From: Humibacter sp049446075 | GTDB taxonomy: Bacteria; Actinomycetota; Actinomycetes; Actinomycetales; Microbacteriaceae | Assembly (NCBI RefSeq): GCF_049446075.1 | Contig: NZ_JBMSEB010000001.1 | Location: 930,001 to 994,000, forward strand | DNA length: 64,000 bases | Direction of reading: 5' to 3' | Translations under genes and position numbers: made by a program | The notes under the pieces: generated by a model | Database searches by the model: none | What the model saw: the letters and a program-made list of their open reading frames with translations, nothing else | Told to the model about the DNA's origin: nothing | In this document: positions 34,597 to 43,827 of the stretch, one piece after another | Layout of the letters: each line of letters opens with the position of its first letter | How positions within the stretch are numbered: the stretch's first letter is position 1

Positions 34597-36705
34597 TCAG
34601 TCGACGACGGCCGCGTCGGGCTCGTCTCTATCGGCGATCTCCGCCGCCTCGTCGGCGAGCGAGTCGTCTTGCAGTCCGGCGAACTCCGCATCGATGTCGG
34701 TCGCCGCCTGCTCGAACTGCGAGTTGTACAGCCGGTAGTAGGCGCCCCGAGCCTCGATCAGCTCCTCGTGCGTGCCCTGCTCGACGATGTCGCCGTGCTC
34801 CATGACGAGGATGAGATCCGCGTCGCGGATGGTCGACAACCGGTGGGCGATGACGAACGAGGTGCGGCCCTGGCGTAGCGCGGCCATCGCGTGCTGCAGC
34901 AACAGCTCCGTACGGGTGTCGACCGAACTCGTCGCCTCGTCGAGGATGAGCACAGACGGCTTGGCGACGAACGCCCTGGCGATCGTGATGAGCTGCTTCT
35001 CGCCGGCGGAGATGTTGGAGGCATCCTCATCGAGCAGCGTGTCGTATCCGTCAGGCAGAGAGTGCACGAAGCGATCCACGTACGTCGCCTTGGCGGCCTC
35101 GAGGATCTCAGCATCGGTGGCATCCGCTCTGCCGTAGCGGATGTTGTCGCGGATGGTCCCGGCGAACAGCCACGGGTCCTGAAGCACCATGCCGGTCTTC
35201 GACCGAACGTCGCGCCGAGTGAGCTCGGCGATGTTCTGTCCGTTCAACAGGATGCGACCGCCGTCCAGCTCGTAGAACCGCATGATCAGGTTGACCAGGG
35301 TGGTCTTGCCGGCTCCGGTGGGGCCGACGATGGCGACGGTCTCGCCCGGCTCCACGCGGAACGTGAGGTCGGTGATCAGCGGGCGCTCGGGCGAGTACGA
35401 GAACGACACGTGCTCGAACTCGATCGTTCCATCGCCGTCGACAGGGTTGGGCGCGTCGACCGAATCGGGCTCCTGCTCGGACTGGTCCAGGAGTTGGAAG
35501 ACCCTCTCGGCAGACGCCGTTCCCGACTGTACGACCGCCGCCATGCCGCCCAGCTGCGACAGCGGCTGGGTGAACTGCTGGGAGTACTGGATGAACGCCT
35601 GCACGTCGCCCAGCCGCAGTTGCCCACTTGCGACCATGAGGGCGCCGAGCACGGCGATGCCGACGTAGGTCAGATTTCCGATGAACATCATGCCGGGCAT
35701 CATCGTGTTGGAGAGGAACTGAGCCTTGAAAGAAGACTCATACAGCTCCTCGTTCTCGGCTTTGAATGCCTCGCGGGAGCTCTGTGCTCGTCCGAAGACC
35801 TTGACGAGGGCGTGACCGGAGAACGACTCCTCGACTCGCGCGTTCAGCCGCCCCACCTTGCGCCACTGAATACCGAACGCCTTCTGCGACCGCGGACCGA
35901 TCACGCCGAAGATCACCGCCATCAGCGGGAGGGCGACGAGCGCCACCAGTGTGAGCTGCCAGGAGATGGAGAGCATCATCACCAGCACGCCGACCACCGT
36001 CAGCACGCTGGTCACCGCGCTGGAGAGCGACTGCTGCATCATCTGCGTGATGTTGTCGATGTCGTTCGTCACGCGCGAGATGAGCTCGCCGCGCTGCACA
36101 CGGTCGAAGTAACTCAGCGGCAGCCTGTTGATCTTCGCCTCGACCTGCTCGCGAAGGCGCCACATGGTGCGAACCATGATCACGTTGATCACGTAGCCCT
36201 GAAGCCAGCCGAGCACCGAGGATCCCACATAGAGAGCGAGCACGAGCAGCAGAATCTGCCCGAGACGCGTGAAGTCCACGCCCTGGCCGGGAACGAGATC
36301 CTGCATCGCCGACACGATGTTCGCCAGGTCGTGCTGCCCCGAGTGGTTGAGCTGCTCGACCACCTGCTGCTTGGTCACTCCGTGCGGCAGCTGCTTGGAG
36401 ATCACGCCCTCGAACAGGATGTTCGTGGCCTCGCCGAGGATCTTGGGCGCGAGCACCGTGAGCACCACGCCGATGGCGCCGAGGACAGACACGAACACGA
36501 AGGCCACGGCGTTGGGCCTGAGCAGTCCGATCAACCTGCGGAACGACGCCCCGAAGTTCGCGGGCTTACCTGGCGCCACTCCCCCTGACCAGTCGTCGGC
36601 GGACAGCCGGGCCTGTTCCGCAAGCTCGAGTTCGGCCTTCTCCTCCGCGGTGAGCTCGACGGTCTTCGGCTCTCCGGTCTTGGCGTTGTTCTTGCGGGGG
36701 CTCAT
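34597..36705 (-). CDS. heterodimeric ABC exporter, second subunit
   Basis: A 702-residue fused membrane/ATPase subunit of the multidrug exporter class (MdlB/YheH-like). A charged N-terminal extension (about residues 1-60) precedes six membrane helices, with a polar insertion (residues about 105-150) in the first external loop. The ATPase domain has GPTGAGKTTLVN and a Walker B LILDEATSSVD. The signature is ISAGEKQLITIAR rather than LSGGQ, which is accepted in this family. The acidic tail is unusual. Its ATG overlaps the stop of the partner gene as ATGA, implying a 1:1 heterodimer. Confidence 0.92.
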   Translation of the reverse strand: MSPRKNNAKTGEPKTVELTAEEKAELELAEQARLSADDWSGGVAPGKPANFGASFRRLIGLLRPNAVAFVFVSVLGAIGVVLTVLAPKILGEATNILFEGVISKQLPHGVTKQQVVEQLNHSGQHDLANIVSAMQDLVPGQGVDFTRLGQILLLVLALYVGSSVLGWLQGYVINVIMVRTMWRLREQVEAKINRLPLSYFDRVQRGELISRVTNDIDNITQMMQQSLSSAVTSVLTVVGVLVMMLSISWQLTLVALVALPLMAVIFGVIGPRSQKAFGIQWRKVGRLNARVEESFSGHALVKVFGRAQSSREAFKAENEELYESSFKAQFLSNTMMPGMMFIGNLTYVGIAVLGALMVASGQLRLGDVQAFIQYSQQFTQPLSQLGGMAAVVQSGTASAERVFQLLDQSEQEPDSVDAPNPVDGDGTIEFEHVSFSYSPERPLITDLTFRVEPGETVAIVGPTGAGKTTLVNLIMRFYELDGGRILLNGQNIAELTRRDVRSKTGMVLQDPWLFAGTIRDNIRYGRADATDAEILEAAKATYVDRFVHSLPDGYDTLLDEDASNISAGEKQLITIARAFVAKPSVLILDEATSSVDTRTELLLQHAMAALRQGRTSFVIAHRLSTIRDADLILVMEHGDIVEQGTHEELIEARGAYYRLYNSQFEQAATDIDAEFAGLQDDSLADEAAEIADRDEPDAAVVD

Positions 36706-38435
36706 CGGCCTGCCTCCACTCCGAGCTGGGACTCCACGATCTCGCGGTACGTCGTGTTCGATTCGAGGAGTTCCTCGTGCGTGCCGAGCCCCACCATGCC
36801 GCCGTCGTCGAGCACGACGATGCGGTCGGCATCCGTGATCGTCGAGACGCGCTGCGCGACGACGATCTTCGTGACCTTGGGAAGCTCGCGCCACAGTGCC
36901 TGCCTGAGCCGCGCATCCGTCGTCAGGTCGAGCGCAGAGAAGGAGTCATCGAAGACGAGCAGTTGCGGCCGGTGCACGATGGCCCGCGCGATCGCGAGAC
37001 GTTGGCGCTGCCCGCCAGACACGTTCGTGCCGCCCTGCGAGATGCGCGCGTCGAGCCCGCCCTCCATCTGGGCGACGAAGTCGCTCGCTTGCGCGATGGC
37101 GAGAGCGTGCCAGAGCTCCGCGTCGCTCGCCTCCTCGCGACCGAATCGCAGGTTGGATGCCACGGTGCCGCTGAACAGGAAGGGCCGCTGAGGTACGAGC
37201 CCGATGGTTCTCCAGAGTGCGTCGAGCTCTGCGTCGCGCACGTCGACGCCGCCCACGCGCGCTTCGCCGCCCGTCACGTCGAACAGACGAGGGATGAGCG
37301 AGACGAGGGTCGTCTTGCCTGCACCGGTCGAACCGACGATCGCAACCGTCTCGCCCTGTTCCGCCCTGAACGTGATGCCGGAGAGCACGGGCTGCTCCGC
37401 GCCCGGGTATGTGAAAGAGGCATCCACGAACTCCACTGTGCCCGGCGACGGGAACTCTGAGACCGGGTGAGCGGCGCGCTTCAACGACGTGTCGGAGGCC
37501 AGCACTTCGCCGATGCGCTCGGCCGAGACGGCAGCTCTCGGGATCATCATCGTCATGAAGCTCGCCATCATGACGCCGGACAGGATGATCATGACGTACT
37601 GCATGAACGCGAACAGTGTGCCGATCTGCACCTCCCCCGAGTCGACTTTGATGCCGCCGAACCAGATCACGCCGATCACCGTGACATTGAGGATGAGCAT
37701 CACGATCGGGAACAGCAGCACGAACAGCGAACCGACACGGCGACCGACGTCGAGGATGCCCGTGTTCGCGTCGCGGAACCGCTCCTCCTCGATCGGCTCG
37801 CGCACGAATGCGCGGATGACACGGATGCCCGTGAGCTGCTCGCGCATGATGCGGTTCACGCCGTCGAGGCGCTGCTGGTAGCTGCGGAACAGGGGAACCA
37901 TGCGGCTGATCACGAGGCCGGCGACGATGAGCAGCACGGGTACAGCGACCGCGATGAGCCAGGACAGGCTCACGCTCTGCCGCACCGCGAGCACGATTCC
38001 TCCGATGGCGAGGAGCGGAGCGGAGACGAGGAAGGTCGCGGACATCATCGCGAGCATCTGGACCTGCTGCACGTCGTTGGTGTTGCGCGTGATGAGCGAA
38101 CCGGCACCGAACGTCGTGACCTCGCGTTCGGAGAACCCGGACACCTTTTCGAAGACGTCGTCGCGCACGTCGCGGCCGAGCCGCATGGCGGCGCGGGCGG
38201 CGAAGAACGTCGCGATGACCGACGCCACGATCTGGCCGAGGGAGATGGCGAGCATGAGGCCGCCGTTGCGCCAGATGTAGCCCGTGTCGCCCTTGGCGAC
38301 CCCGTTGTCGACGATGTCGGCGTTGAGGCTGGGCAGATACAGGCTGGCGAGGGCCGACGCGAACTGGAAAACGACGACGCCGAGAAGCAGCCAGCCGTAT
38401 GGCTTGAGATAGCGGACGAGGAGCTTGAGCAGCAC
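36702..38435 (-). CDS. heterodimeric ABC exporter, first subunit
   Basis: A 577-residue MdlA/YheI-like subunit: six membrane helices, then an ATPase with GSTGAGKTTLVSLI, signature VSGGQRQRLAIARA and Walker B LLVFDDSFSALD. The acidic residue after Walker B is D in place of the catalytic E, so this site is probably degenerate, as in many heterodimeric exporters, leaving the partner subunit to hydrolyse ATP. The GTG at 38435 is chosen because GGAG lies 6 nt before it; in-frame upstream sequence has no homology. A short palindrome lies upstream at 38569. Confidence 0.92.
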   Translation of the reverse strand: MLLKLLVRYLKPYGWLLLGVVVFQFASALASLYLPSLNADIVDNGVAKGDTGYIWRNGGLMLAISLGQIVASVIATFFAARAAMRLGRDVRDDVFEKVSGFSEREVTTFGAGSLITRNTNDVQQVQMLAMMSATFLVSAPLLAIGGIVLAVRQSVSLSWLIAVAVPVLLIVAGLVISRMVPLFRSYQQRLDGVNRIMREQLTGIRVIRAFVREPIEEERFRDANTGILDVGRRVGSLFVLLFPIVMLILNVTVIGVIWFGGIKVDSGEVQIGTLFAFMQYVMIILSGVMMASFMTMMIPRAAVSAERIGEVLASDTSLKRAAHPVSEFPSPGTVEFVDASFTYPGAEQPVLSGITFRAEQGETVAIVGSTGAGKTTLVSLIPRLFDVTGGEARVGGVDVRDAELDALWRTIGLVPQRPFLFSGTVASNLRFGREEASDAELWHALAIAQASDFVAQMEGGLDARISQGGTNVSGGQRQRLAIARAIVHRPQLLVFDDSFSALDLTTDARLRQALWRELPKVTKIVVAQRVSTITDADRIVVLDDGGMVGLGTHEELLESNTTYREIVESQLGVEAGR

Positions 38436-38568
38436 GGGATACTCCGTTGGATGCGAGGTGCTTGTGAAGATGAAGACGGAACGTGAGATGCGCACGAGGC
38501 GGACCATGGGCATCCTGCCCGGCACCACCGACACTGGGACGGCGCGCATCTCGAACGGTCGCTGATCA

Positions 38569-38578
38569 CGATATATCG
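38569..38578. promoter_or_regulatory. CGATATATCG palindrome upstream of the exporter
   Basis: A perfect 10-bp A/T-rich palindrome in the divergent region between the exporter operon and the exonuclease gene. It may be an operator or part of a promoter. The rest of 38436-38655 shows no gene. Confidence 0.3.
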
Positions 38579-38655
38579 CGTTGTCGGAGGAAGCAATACC
38601 GAGGCGCGCCGATGCCGTTTCCGGCCGCATCACGCGTGCATGCCAGCATGACAGC

Positions 38656-39240
38656 GTGCCAGTCGACTTCACCGCCATCGACTTCGAGACAGCCAATTCG
38701 AGCAGCGCCTCGGCGTGTTCTGTCGGCCTGGTGAAAGTACGCAACGGGCGTGTGGTCGATACGGCGAGCTGGCTCATCAAGCCGCCGCCTGGGCATGACG
38801 CGTTCCTGGAGTGGAACATCCGCATCCACGGCATCCAGGCACGTGACGTCGCGTACGCACGAGGCTGGGCCGACCAGCTCGCCGACCTCGTCGACTTCGC
38901 GGGTGACGACGTATTCGTCGCGCACAACGCCGGGTTCGACATGGGCGTGATCCGCGGGGCCTGCGCCGCCACGGGCATCCCCTGCCCGCGCTACGACTAT
39001 CTGTGCAGCCTGCAGGTGGCCAGAAAGACGTACTCACTCGACTCGTACCGACTGCCGGTTGCCGCGATGGCTGCCGGCTTCGAGGGATTCCATCACCACG
39101 AGGCGCTCGCGGATGCCGAGGCGTGCGCCGCCATCGTCGTGCACGCTGCCAAGCGCCACGGCGCAGGCTCGCTCCACGAATTGGCCGCGAACGTGCCGGT
39201 ACGAATGGGCCGAATAGGAGAGGTCGCGGCCGCGGCCTGA
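38656..39240 (+). CDS. DEDDh 3'-5' exonuclease (DnaQ/epsilon-like)
   Basis: A 194-residue exonuclease domain protein. Exo I is FTAIDFETANSS (D and E metal ligands), Exo II FVAHNAGFDMGV, and Exo III HHEALADAEACA (H and D). It resembles the DNA polymerase III epsilon family but stands alone, suggesting a repair or RNA-processing exonuclease. The GTG at 38656 is preferred because homology starts at VPVDFTAIDFE; an in-frame ATG at 38581 would add 25 residues of low similarity. Confidence 0.9.
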   Translation: MPVDFTAIDFETANSSSASACSVGLVKVRNGRVVDTASWLIKPPPGHDAFLEWNIRIHGIQARDVAYARGWADQLADLVDFAGDDVFVAHNAGFDMGVIRGACAATGIPCPRYDYLCSLQVARKTYSLDSYRLPVAAMAAGFEGFHHHEALADAEACAAIVVHAAKRHGAGSLHELAANVPVRMGRIGEVAAAA

Positions 39241-39350
39241 CGGACCCGGTTGCAGACCGTTCCATCGGCACTCCCACCGTGACGGGACGGATGCGCCGTT
39301 GCCGGGCGGGGCGCGACCGGGATGTCGGTGCCTGCTGAGACCATCGAAGC

Positions 39351-40706
39351 ATGGACGTCGTGCTGCTCATCATCGGTCTCGCGGTCGGCGGCGTCGCCGG
39401 CCTGCTCGGGGGTACTGTTCTCGCGCGCAGGCGCTCGGCGGATGCCGTCTCGGGCCCGGTGCTCGACCCTGCCGTGATCGCGGCGCAGCACCAGGCCGAC
39501 CTGGAGCGCGTGCGTGCAGAGGATGCTGTCGCCCTGTGGGAGGCGCAGGCCGAGTTGGCCGCCGCCCGAGCCACCATTCAGAACCTGCACGATCAGGCCG
39601 TGAAATCCGAGACGCAGTTCAGGGAGCAGATCCAGAGCCTGCACGAGCAGCAGCGCTCGGCGCTGGAGCAGCAGCGAGTGGATCAGGCGGAACGACTCGA
39701 GCGCGAGAGGCGCGAGCAGCAGGTGCTGCAGGCCCTTGCTCCCGTGAAGCAGACCCTCGATTCCATGCAGCGCAAGGTGGCCGAGCTGGAGCAGCAGCGC
39801 AGCCAGCAGTACGGGTCGCTGTCCGAACAGCTCAAGCAGGCGCAGCTCTCCGACGAGGCCCTGAGGGCGACGACCGAGTCACTGGCGAGCGCACTGCGCT
39901 CCAACAACGTGCGCGGCGTGTGGGGCGAGACGCAGCTTCGACGCGTCGTCGAGGCCGCGGGCCTCACGCAGCATGTCGACTTCGAGACGCAGAAGAGCAT
40001 CACCTCCGACGCCGGTGCAGGCCGTCCCGACATGGTCATCCAGCTGCCTGGCGGCAAGTCGATCGCCGTCGATGCGAAGGTGCCCTTCGACGCGTATCTG
40101 GAGGCGAGCCAGATCCCAGTCACGGCTGTAGGCGAGGAGGGCAACCGTCGCAAGATCCTGCTCGACAAGCACGTGAAGGCCATGCGCGGGCACATCGACG
40201 CACTCGCCAAGAAGACGTACTGGGAAGGTCTCGACGCGAGCCCGGAGTTCGTCGTCGCCTTCGTTCCCAGCGAGTCGCTGCTCTCGGCAGCGCTCGAGGC
40301 GGACCCGACGATCCTCGACTATTCGTTCGGCAAGCGCGTGGCTCTGGCCTCGCCAGTGAATCTGTGGGCGGTGCTCAAGACCGTCGCATACACCTGGCAG
40401 CAGCAGGCGGTGAGCGATGAGGCCAAGCACCTCTTCGACCTGGGCAACACCCTCTACCAGCGGCTGAGCGCGCTGGCCGGTCACGCTGAGAGCCTCCGAA
40501 GGGCGATCGAGCGCACGGTCGACAGCTACAACAAGTTCGCCGCGTCCCTCGAGTCGCGGGTGCTCGTGACCGCGCGCCAGTTCCCCGGCATCGACGAGAC
40601 GAAGATCATCGATGAGGCGCAACCGATCCACACGAGCCCGCGCAAACTGACCGCGCTCGAACTCGAGCCGACGCTCATCGACGCGAGGCAAGAACTGAGC
40701 GCCTGA
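39351..40706 (+). CDS. rmuC: DNA recombination protein RmuC
   Basis: A 451-residue RmuC-family protein. An N-terminal membrane helix (VVLLIIGLAVGGVAGLLGG) is followed by a long coiled coil rich in Gln and Glu (about residues 45-170) and the conserved nuclease-like core (NNVRGVWGETQLRRVVEAAGL, DAKVPFDAYLEA, FVPSESLLSAA). RmuC limits inversions between short repeats and has been tied to replication fork processing. It converges with glpX. Confidence 0.95.
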   Translation: MDVVLLIIGLAVGGVAGLLGGTVLARRRSADAVSGPVLDPAVIAAQHQADLERVRAEDAVALWEAQAELAAARATIQNLHDQAVKSETQFREQIQSLHEQQRSALEQQRVDQAERLERERREQQVLQALAPVKQTLDSMQRKVAELEQQRSQQYGSLSEQLKQAQLSDEALRATTESLASALRSNNVRGVWGETQLRRVVEAAGLTQHVDFETQKSITSDAGAGRPDMVIQLPGGKSIAVDAKVPFDAYLEASQIPVTAVGEEGNRRKILLDKHVKAMRGHIDALAKKTYWEGLDASPEFVVAFVPSESLLSAALEADPTILDYSFGKRVALASPVNLWAVLKTVAYTWQQQAVSDEAKHLFDLGNTLYQRLSALAGHAESLRRAIERTVDSYNKFAASLESRVLVTARQFPGIDETKIIDEAQPIHTSPRKLTALELEPTLIDARQELSA

Positions 40707-40771
40707 CCCGGCTGACCCTCGGGCGCACGGCTCGCCCGCGGTACACCGCTCGCCGGCGCTTCTCGAGGGTC

Positions 40772-40800
40772 GGGCCGATTCAAAGGCCGGGCCGATTCAA
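40772..40800. repeat. direct repeat GGGCCGATTCAA
   Basis: Copies lie at 40772-40783 and 40789-40800 (period 17), in the 133-bp convergent spacer between rmuC and glpX, and a GTCGGGCC fragment follows. No gene is present there. Confidence 0.55.
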
Positions 40801-40813
40801 TGGTCGGGCCTGT

Positions 40814-40830
40814 GCCGGTTCACAACCGGC
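40814..40830. terminator. bidirectional terminator between rmuC and glpX
   Basis: GCCGGTT (40814-40820) and AACCGGC (40824-40830) enclose a 3-nt loop, followed on the plus strand by TTTA. It lies 9 bp from the glpX stop and about 110 bp beyond rmuC, so it could end both transcripts. Confidence 0.6.
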
Positions 40831-40839
40831 TTTAGCGAC

Positions 40840-41910
40840 TCACCACCACTTCGAGACGAGGTGCTCGGCCGTGATGCGGCGTACCGTGCCCGACCTTGAC
40901 CGCAGCACGATGCTGCTGGTGTGGATGATGGGCCCGTCGCGGCGCACGCCGTCGACCAGGCTGCCGTCCGTGACGCCGGTTGCCACGAAAATCGTGTTGT
41001 CGCCGCGAACGAGATCGTCAAGTTCGTAGACCCGCTCCGGGTCAAGTCCGGATGCCACAGCGCGGTCGCGTTCGGCTTCGTCCCGCGGCGCCGGCTTCGC
41101 CTGCATGAATCCGCCGAGCGCCTTCACCGCGCACGCCGTCGTGATGCCTTCGGGACTGCCGCCGATCCCGACGCACGCGTCGATTCGGGAGTCGTGGCGC
41201 ACTGCGTTGATACCCCCGGCGACATCGCCGTCCAGCATGAGGCGCGTGCCGGCGCCGGCATCCCTGATCTCCTCGATCAGCCGACTGTGGCGCGGGCGGT
41301 CGAGCACGGCCACGCGCAGTTCCCCGACGTCCTTGCCCATCGCCTTGGCGAGCGCGCGTAGGTTCTCGCCGATGGGACGACGGATGTCCACCACCCCGGC
41401 TCCCTCCGGACCCGTGACGATCTTGTCCATGTAGAAGAGGCTGGATGCGTCGAGCATGGTCCCGCGATCGCTTACGGCGATCACGGAGAGGGCGTTCTGA
41501 CGTCCCGCGGCTGTGAGGGACGTGCCGTCGATCGGGTCGACGGCGATGTCGCATGCCGGGCCTCGACCGGTGCCGACGTGCTCTCCGTTGAAGAGCATCG
41601 GCGCGCGATCCTTCTCCCCTTCGCCGATCACCACGACGCCGTCGAAGTCGACCGTCGACAGGAACGCCCGCATAGCGTCGACCGCCGCGCCGTCTGCGTC
41701 GTTCTTACGACCCTTGCCGATCCATGGTGTGGCCCGGATGGCAGCGGCCTCTGTGGCGCGCACCAGTTCGAGCGCCAGGTTGCGGTCGGGGTGGAGCGCT
41801 CCGTCGTCCTGGGCGCCTGCCGAATGCGGCACCCTCTGTGTTATCGGTGCCTGGGCATCCTCGCGCGAATGCCCTGGCTCAGCGGATCGTTCCATCAGGT
41901 CGTCGGTCAC
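40840..41910 (-). CDS. glpX: class II fructose-1,6-bisphosphatase (GlpX)
   Basis: A 356-residue GlpX phosphatase, the gluconeogenic step converting fructose 1,6-bisphosphate to fructose 6-phosphate. Metal/substrate motifs are GEGEKDRAPM, DPIDGTSLTA and GIGGSPEGI. The first 40 residues are a non-conserved polar extension. A GTG at 41910 follows GAGGGG; an ATG at 41895 would shorten it by five residues and lacks a ribosome site. It is divergent from fba, which makes or uses the same metabolite. Confidence 0.96.
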   Translation of the reverse strand: MTDDLMERSAEPGHSREDAQAPITQRVPHSAGAQDDGALHPDRNLALELVRATEAAAIRATPWIGKGRKNDADGAAVDAMRAFLSTVDFDGVVVIGEGEKDRAPMLFNGEHVGTGRGPACDIAVDPIDGTSLTAAGRQNALSVIAVSDRGTMLDASSLFYMDKIVTGPEGAGVVDIRRPIGENLRALAKAMGKDVGELRVAVLDRPRHSRLIEEIRDAGAGTRLMLDGDVAGGINAVRHDSRIDACVGIGGSPEGITTACAVKALGGFMQAKPAPRDEAERDRAVASGLDPERVYELDDLVRGDNTIFVATGVTDGSLVDGVRRDGPIIHTSSIVLRSRSGTVRRITAEHLVSKWW

Positions 41911-42088
41911 AGGGCGCCCCTCGCTCTCCTCTTCACCGCGGTCCGCGGTGAATTCCTCGTCGGACTCGACGTTACGAGCAGATCGACGAAGACATCGGAC
42001 TCCGGGGTGCGAATGAATCGCTGTTCTTCACCCCGCGTGAAGCAATGTCCACAGCAGGGATGGCCGGGGCGTCGCACCTCGCACTGAC

Positions 42089-42094
42089 TAGACT
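42089..42094 (+). promoter_or_regulatory. -10 box of fba
   Basis: TAGACT lies 40 nt before the fba ATG, in the 224-bp divergent spacer with glpX. No clear -35 is visible. A CAGGAGA ribosome site lies at 42124-42130. Confidence 0.4.
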
Positions 42095-42134
42095 CGTCAC
42101 TGAATCCCGCCCCCGCTTCATTTCAGGAGACGTC

Positions 42135-43166
42135 ATGCCCATCGCGACCCCGGATCAGTACGCCGAGATGCTCGACCGTGCGAAGAAGGGCGGCTTCGCC
42201 TACCCAGCGATCAACGCGGCGTCGTCTCAGTCGATCAACGCCATTCTGCAGGGCCTCGCAGAGGCCGGATCCGACGGCATCATCCAGGTGACGACCGGAG
42301 GGGCTGACTACTTTGCCGGGCAGACCGTGAAGGCCAGGGCAACGGGCGCCCTGGCGTTCGCCAGGTTCGCAACCGAGGTCGCCAAGAGCTACCCCATCAC
42401 CGTGGCGCTGCACACCGACCACTGCCCGAAGCCAGCGCTCGAGGACTTCCTGCTTCCGCTCATCTCGGCCTCCGAGGAGGAGGTCAAGGCGGGTCGGAAT
42501 CCGATCTTCCAGTCGCACATGTGGGACGGCTCCGCCGTGCCGCTCGACGAGAATCTCGAGATCGCCCAGGACATGCTGCGCCGCACGAAGGCGATCAACG
42601 CCATCCTCGAGGTGGAGATCGGCGTCGTCGGCGGCGAGGAAGACGGCGTGAAGCACGAGGGGACCAACGAAGCGCTCTACACGACCGTCGGCGACGTGAC
42701 AAAGGCTGTCGAGGCGCTGGGGCTTGGCGAGAACGGCCGCTATATCGCGGCGCTCACCTTCGGCAACGTGCACGGCGTCTACAAGCCGGGCAACGTGAAG
42801 CTGCGTCCCGAGCTGCTCGGCCAAATCCAGGAGGGCATCGCCGAGCACTTCGGCACGGGCCCCAAGCCGCTCGACCTCGTCTTCCACGGCGGCTCCGGTT
42901 CCACGGATGACGAGATCAAGCAGGCGGTCGCGAACGGCGTCGTGAAGATGAACATCGACACGGACACGCAGTACGCGTTCACTCGCGCAGTCGCCGGCTA
43001 CATGTTCGAGAACTACTCGGGTGTGCTCAAGATCGACGGTGAGGTCGGCAACAAGAAGCAGTACGACCCGCGGTCGTGGGGCAAGGTGGCGGAGTCGGCG
43101 ATGGCGCAGCGCGTCATCGAGGCGACGCAGCAGCTCGGCTCCGCCGGTCAGTCGCTCTCCCGCTAG
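42135..43166 (+). CDS. fba: class II fructose-bisphosphate aldolase
   Basis: A 343-residue zinc-dependent aldolase of glycolysis and gluconeogenesis. The metal-binding LHTDHCPK, the FHGGSGSTDDEI phosphate segment and the NIDTDTQYAF motif are present, matching the long FbaA type. The ATG at 42135 (MPIATPDQYAEML) has AGGAGA upstream. It is divergent from glpX, so the shared spacer could coordinate the two enzymes. Confidence 0.97.
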   Translation: MPIATPDQYAEMLDRAKKGGFAYPAINAASSQSINAILQGLAEAGSDGIIQVTTGGADYFAGQTVKARATGALAFARFATEVAKSYPITVALHTDHCPKPALEDFLLPLISASEEEVKAGRNPIFQSHMWDGSAVPLDENLEIAQDMLRRTKAINAILEVEIGVVGGEEDGVKHEGTNEALYTTVGDVTKAVEALGLGENGRYIAALTFGNVHGVYKPGNVKLRPELLGQIQEGIAEHFGTGPKPLDLVFHGGSGSTDDEIKQAVANGVVKMNIDTDTQYAFTRAVAGYMFENYSGVLKIDGEVGNKKQYDPRSWGKVAESAMAQRVIEATQQLGSAGQSLSR

Positions 43167-43233
43167 CAGTACCAGCGGAGTGCCCCGACCCGAGACGACG
43201 TCTTCCGGCCGGGGTTCGCCGACGGGCGCTGTA

Positions 43234-43827
43234 CTACACGCGCTGCATGTATGCGATGAACGTCGGATCGTGCAGGAAGAGGATGAGGTAGCCGACCCCG
43301 CTGGCCAGGCTCGCGACCACGCCTGCCACGAGCGGGATCCAGAACGCGATCCTGCCGCGGAGAATGGCCCAACTCGAGAGCCCGGCGGCCACCACCCAGA
43401 TGGCCAGGAACACGATAGCGATGACGTCGGCGATGGTCCCCGTGAGCGGCGTCACGGCGTAATCACCGCTCAAGCCCATGCTGTGGTAGGTGCTGTCGAT
43501 CTGGTTCGCGATGCCGTCGCGCGTCGTGATCGTGGCGATCACGTTGTAGAGGCCGAGCACGAGCAGCGCGATGGTGATCACACGGTCGGCCGGATGCCTC
43601 AGGAACGTCGACGGTTGGGAGGCATTGCCTGCGCCGGTCCCGTTGGGCGGCGGGAGGTGCCCGATGGCATCCGTAGGGACCGGCGGCGGCGCGCTCTCGT
43701 AGCTCGGCTGAGCGGGCGGCGGCGCGTAGTGCGGGTTCGCCTCCGGCGCCTTGATGGCGGCGCGCTGCTCCTCGGGCGTTGCGTACTCGCCGTAGCGGGG
43801 TTGAGGGCGCGATCCGCTGTCGCTCAT
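43234..43827 (-). CDS. proline-rich membrane protein, DUF6264-like
   Basis: A 197-residue protein with a cytoplasmic Pro/Ala-rich N-terminus (residues 1-70, NPHYAPPPAQP) and four membrane helices. It resembles DUF6264 proteins of Microbacteriaceae, which lack a known function. Its ATG overlaps the ispH stop, so it is co-translated with ispH. The pairing may be positional only. Confidence 0.8.
   Translation of the reverse strand: MSDSGSRPQPRYGEYATPEEQRAAIKAPEANPHYAPPPAQPSYESAPPPVPTDAIGHLPPPNGTGAGNASQPSTFLRHPADRVITIALLVLGLYNVIATITTRDGIANQIDSTYHSMGLSGDYAVTPLTGTIADVIAIVFLAIWVVAAGLSSWAILRGRIAFWIPLVAGVVASLASGVGYLILFLHDPTFIAYMQRV

Noticed and set aside
38581..38655. 25-residue N-terminal extension of the exonuclease
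   Set aside because: Residues before VPVDFTAIDFE do not match the family and lie within the divergent regulatory spacer.
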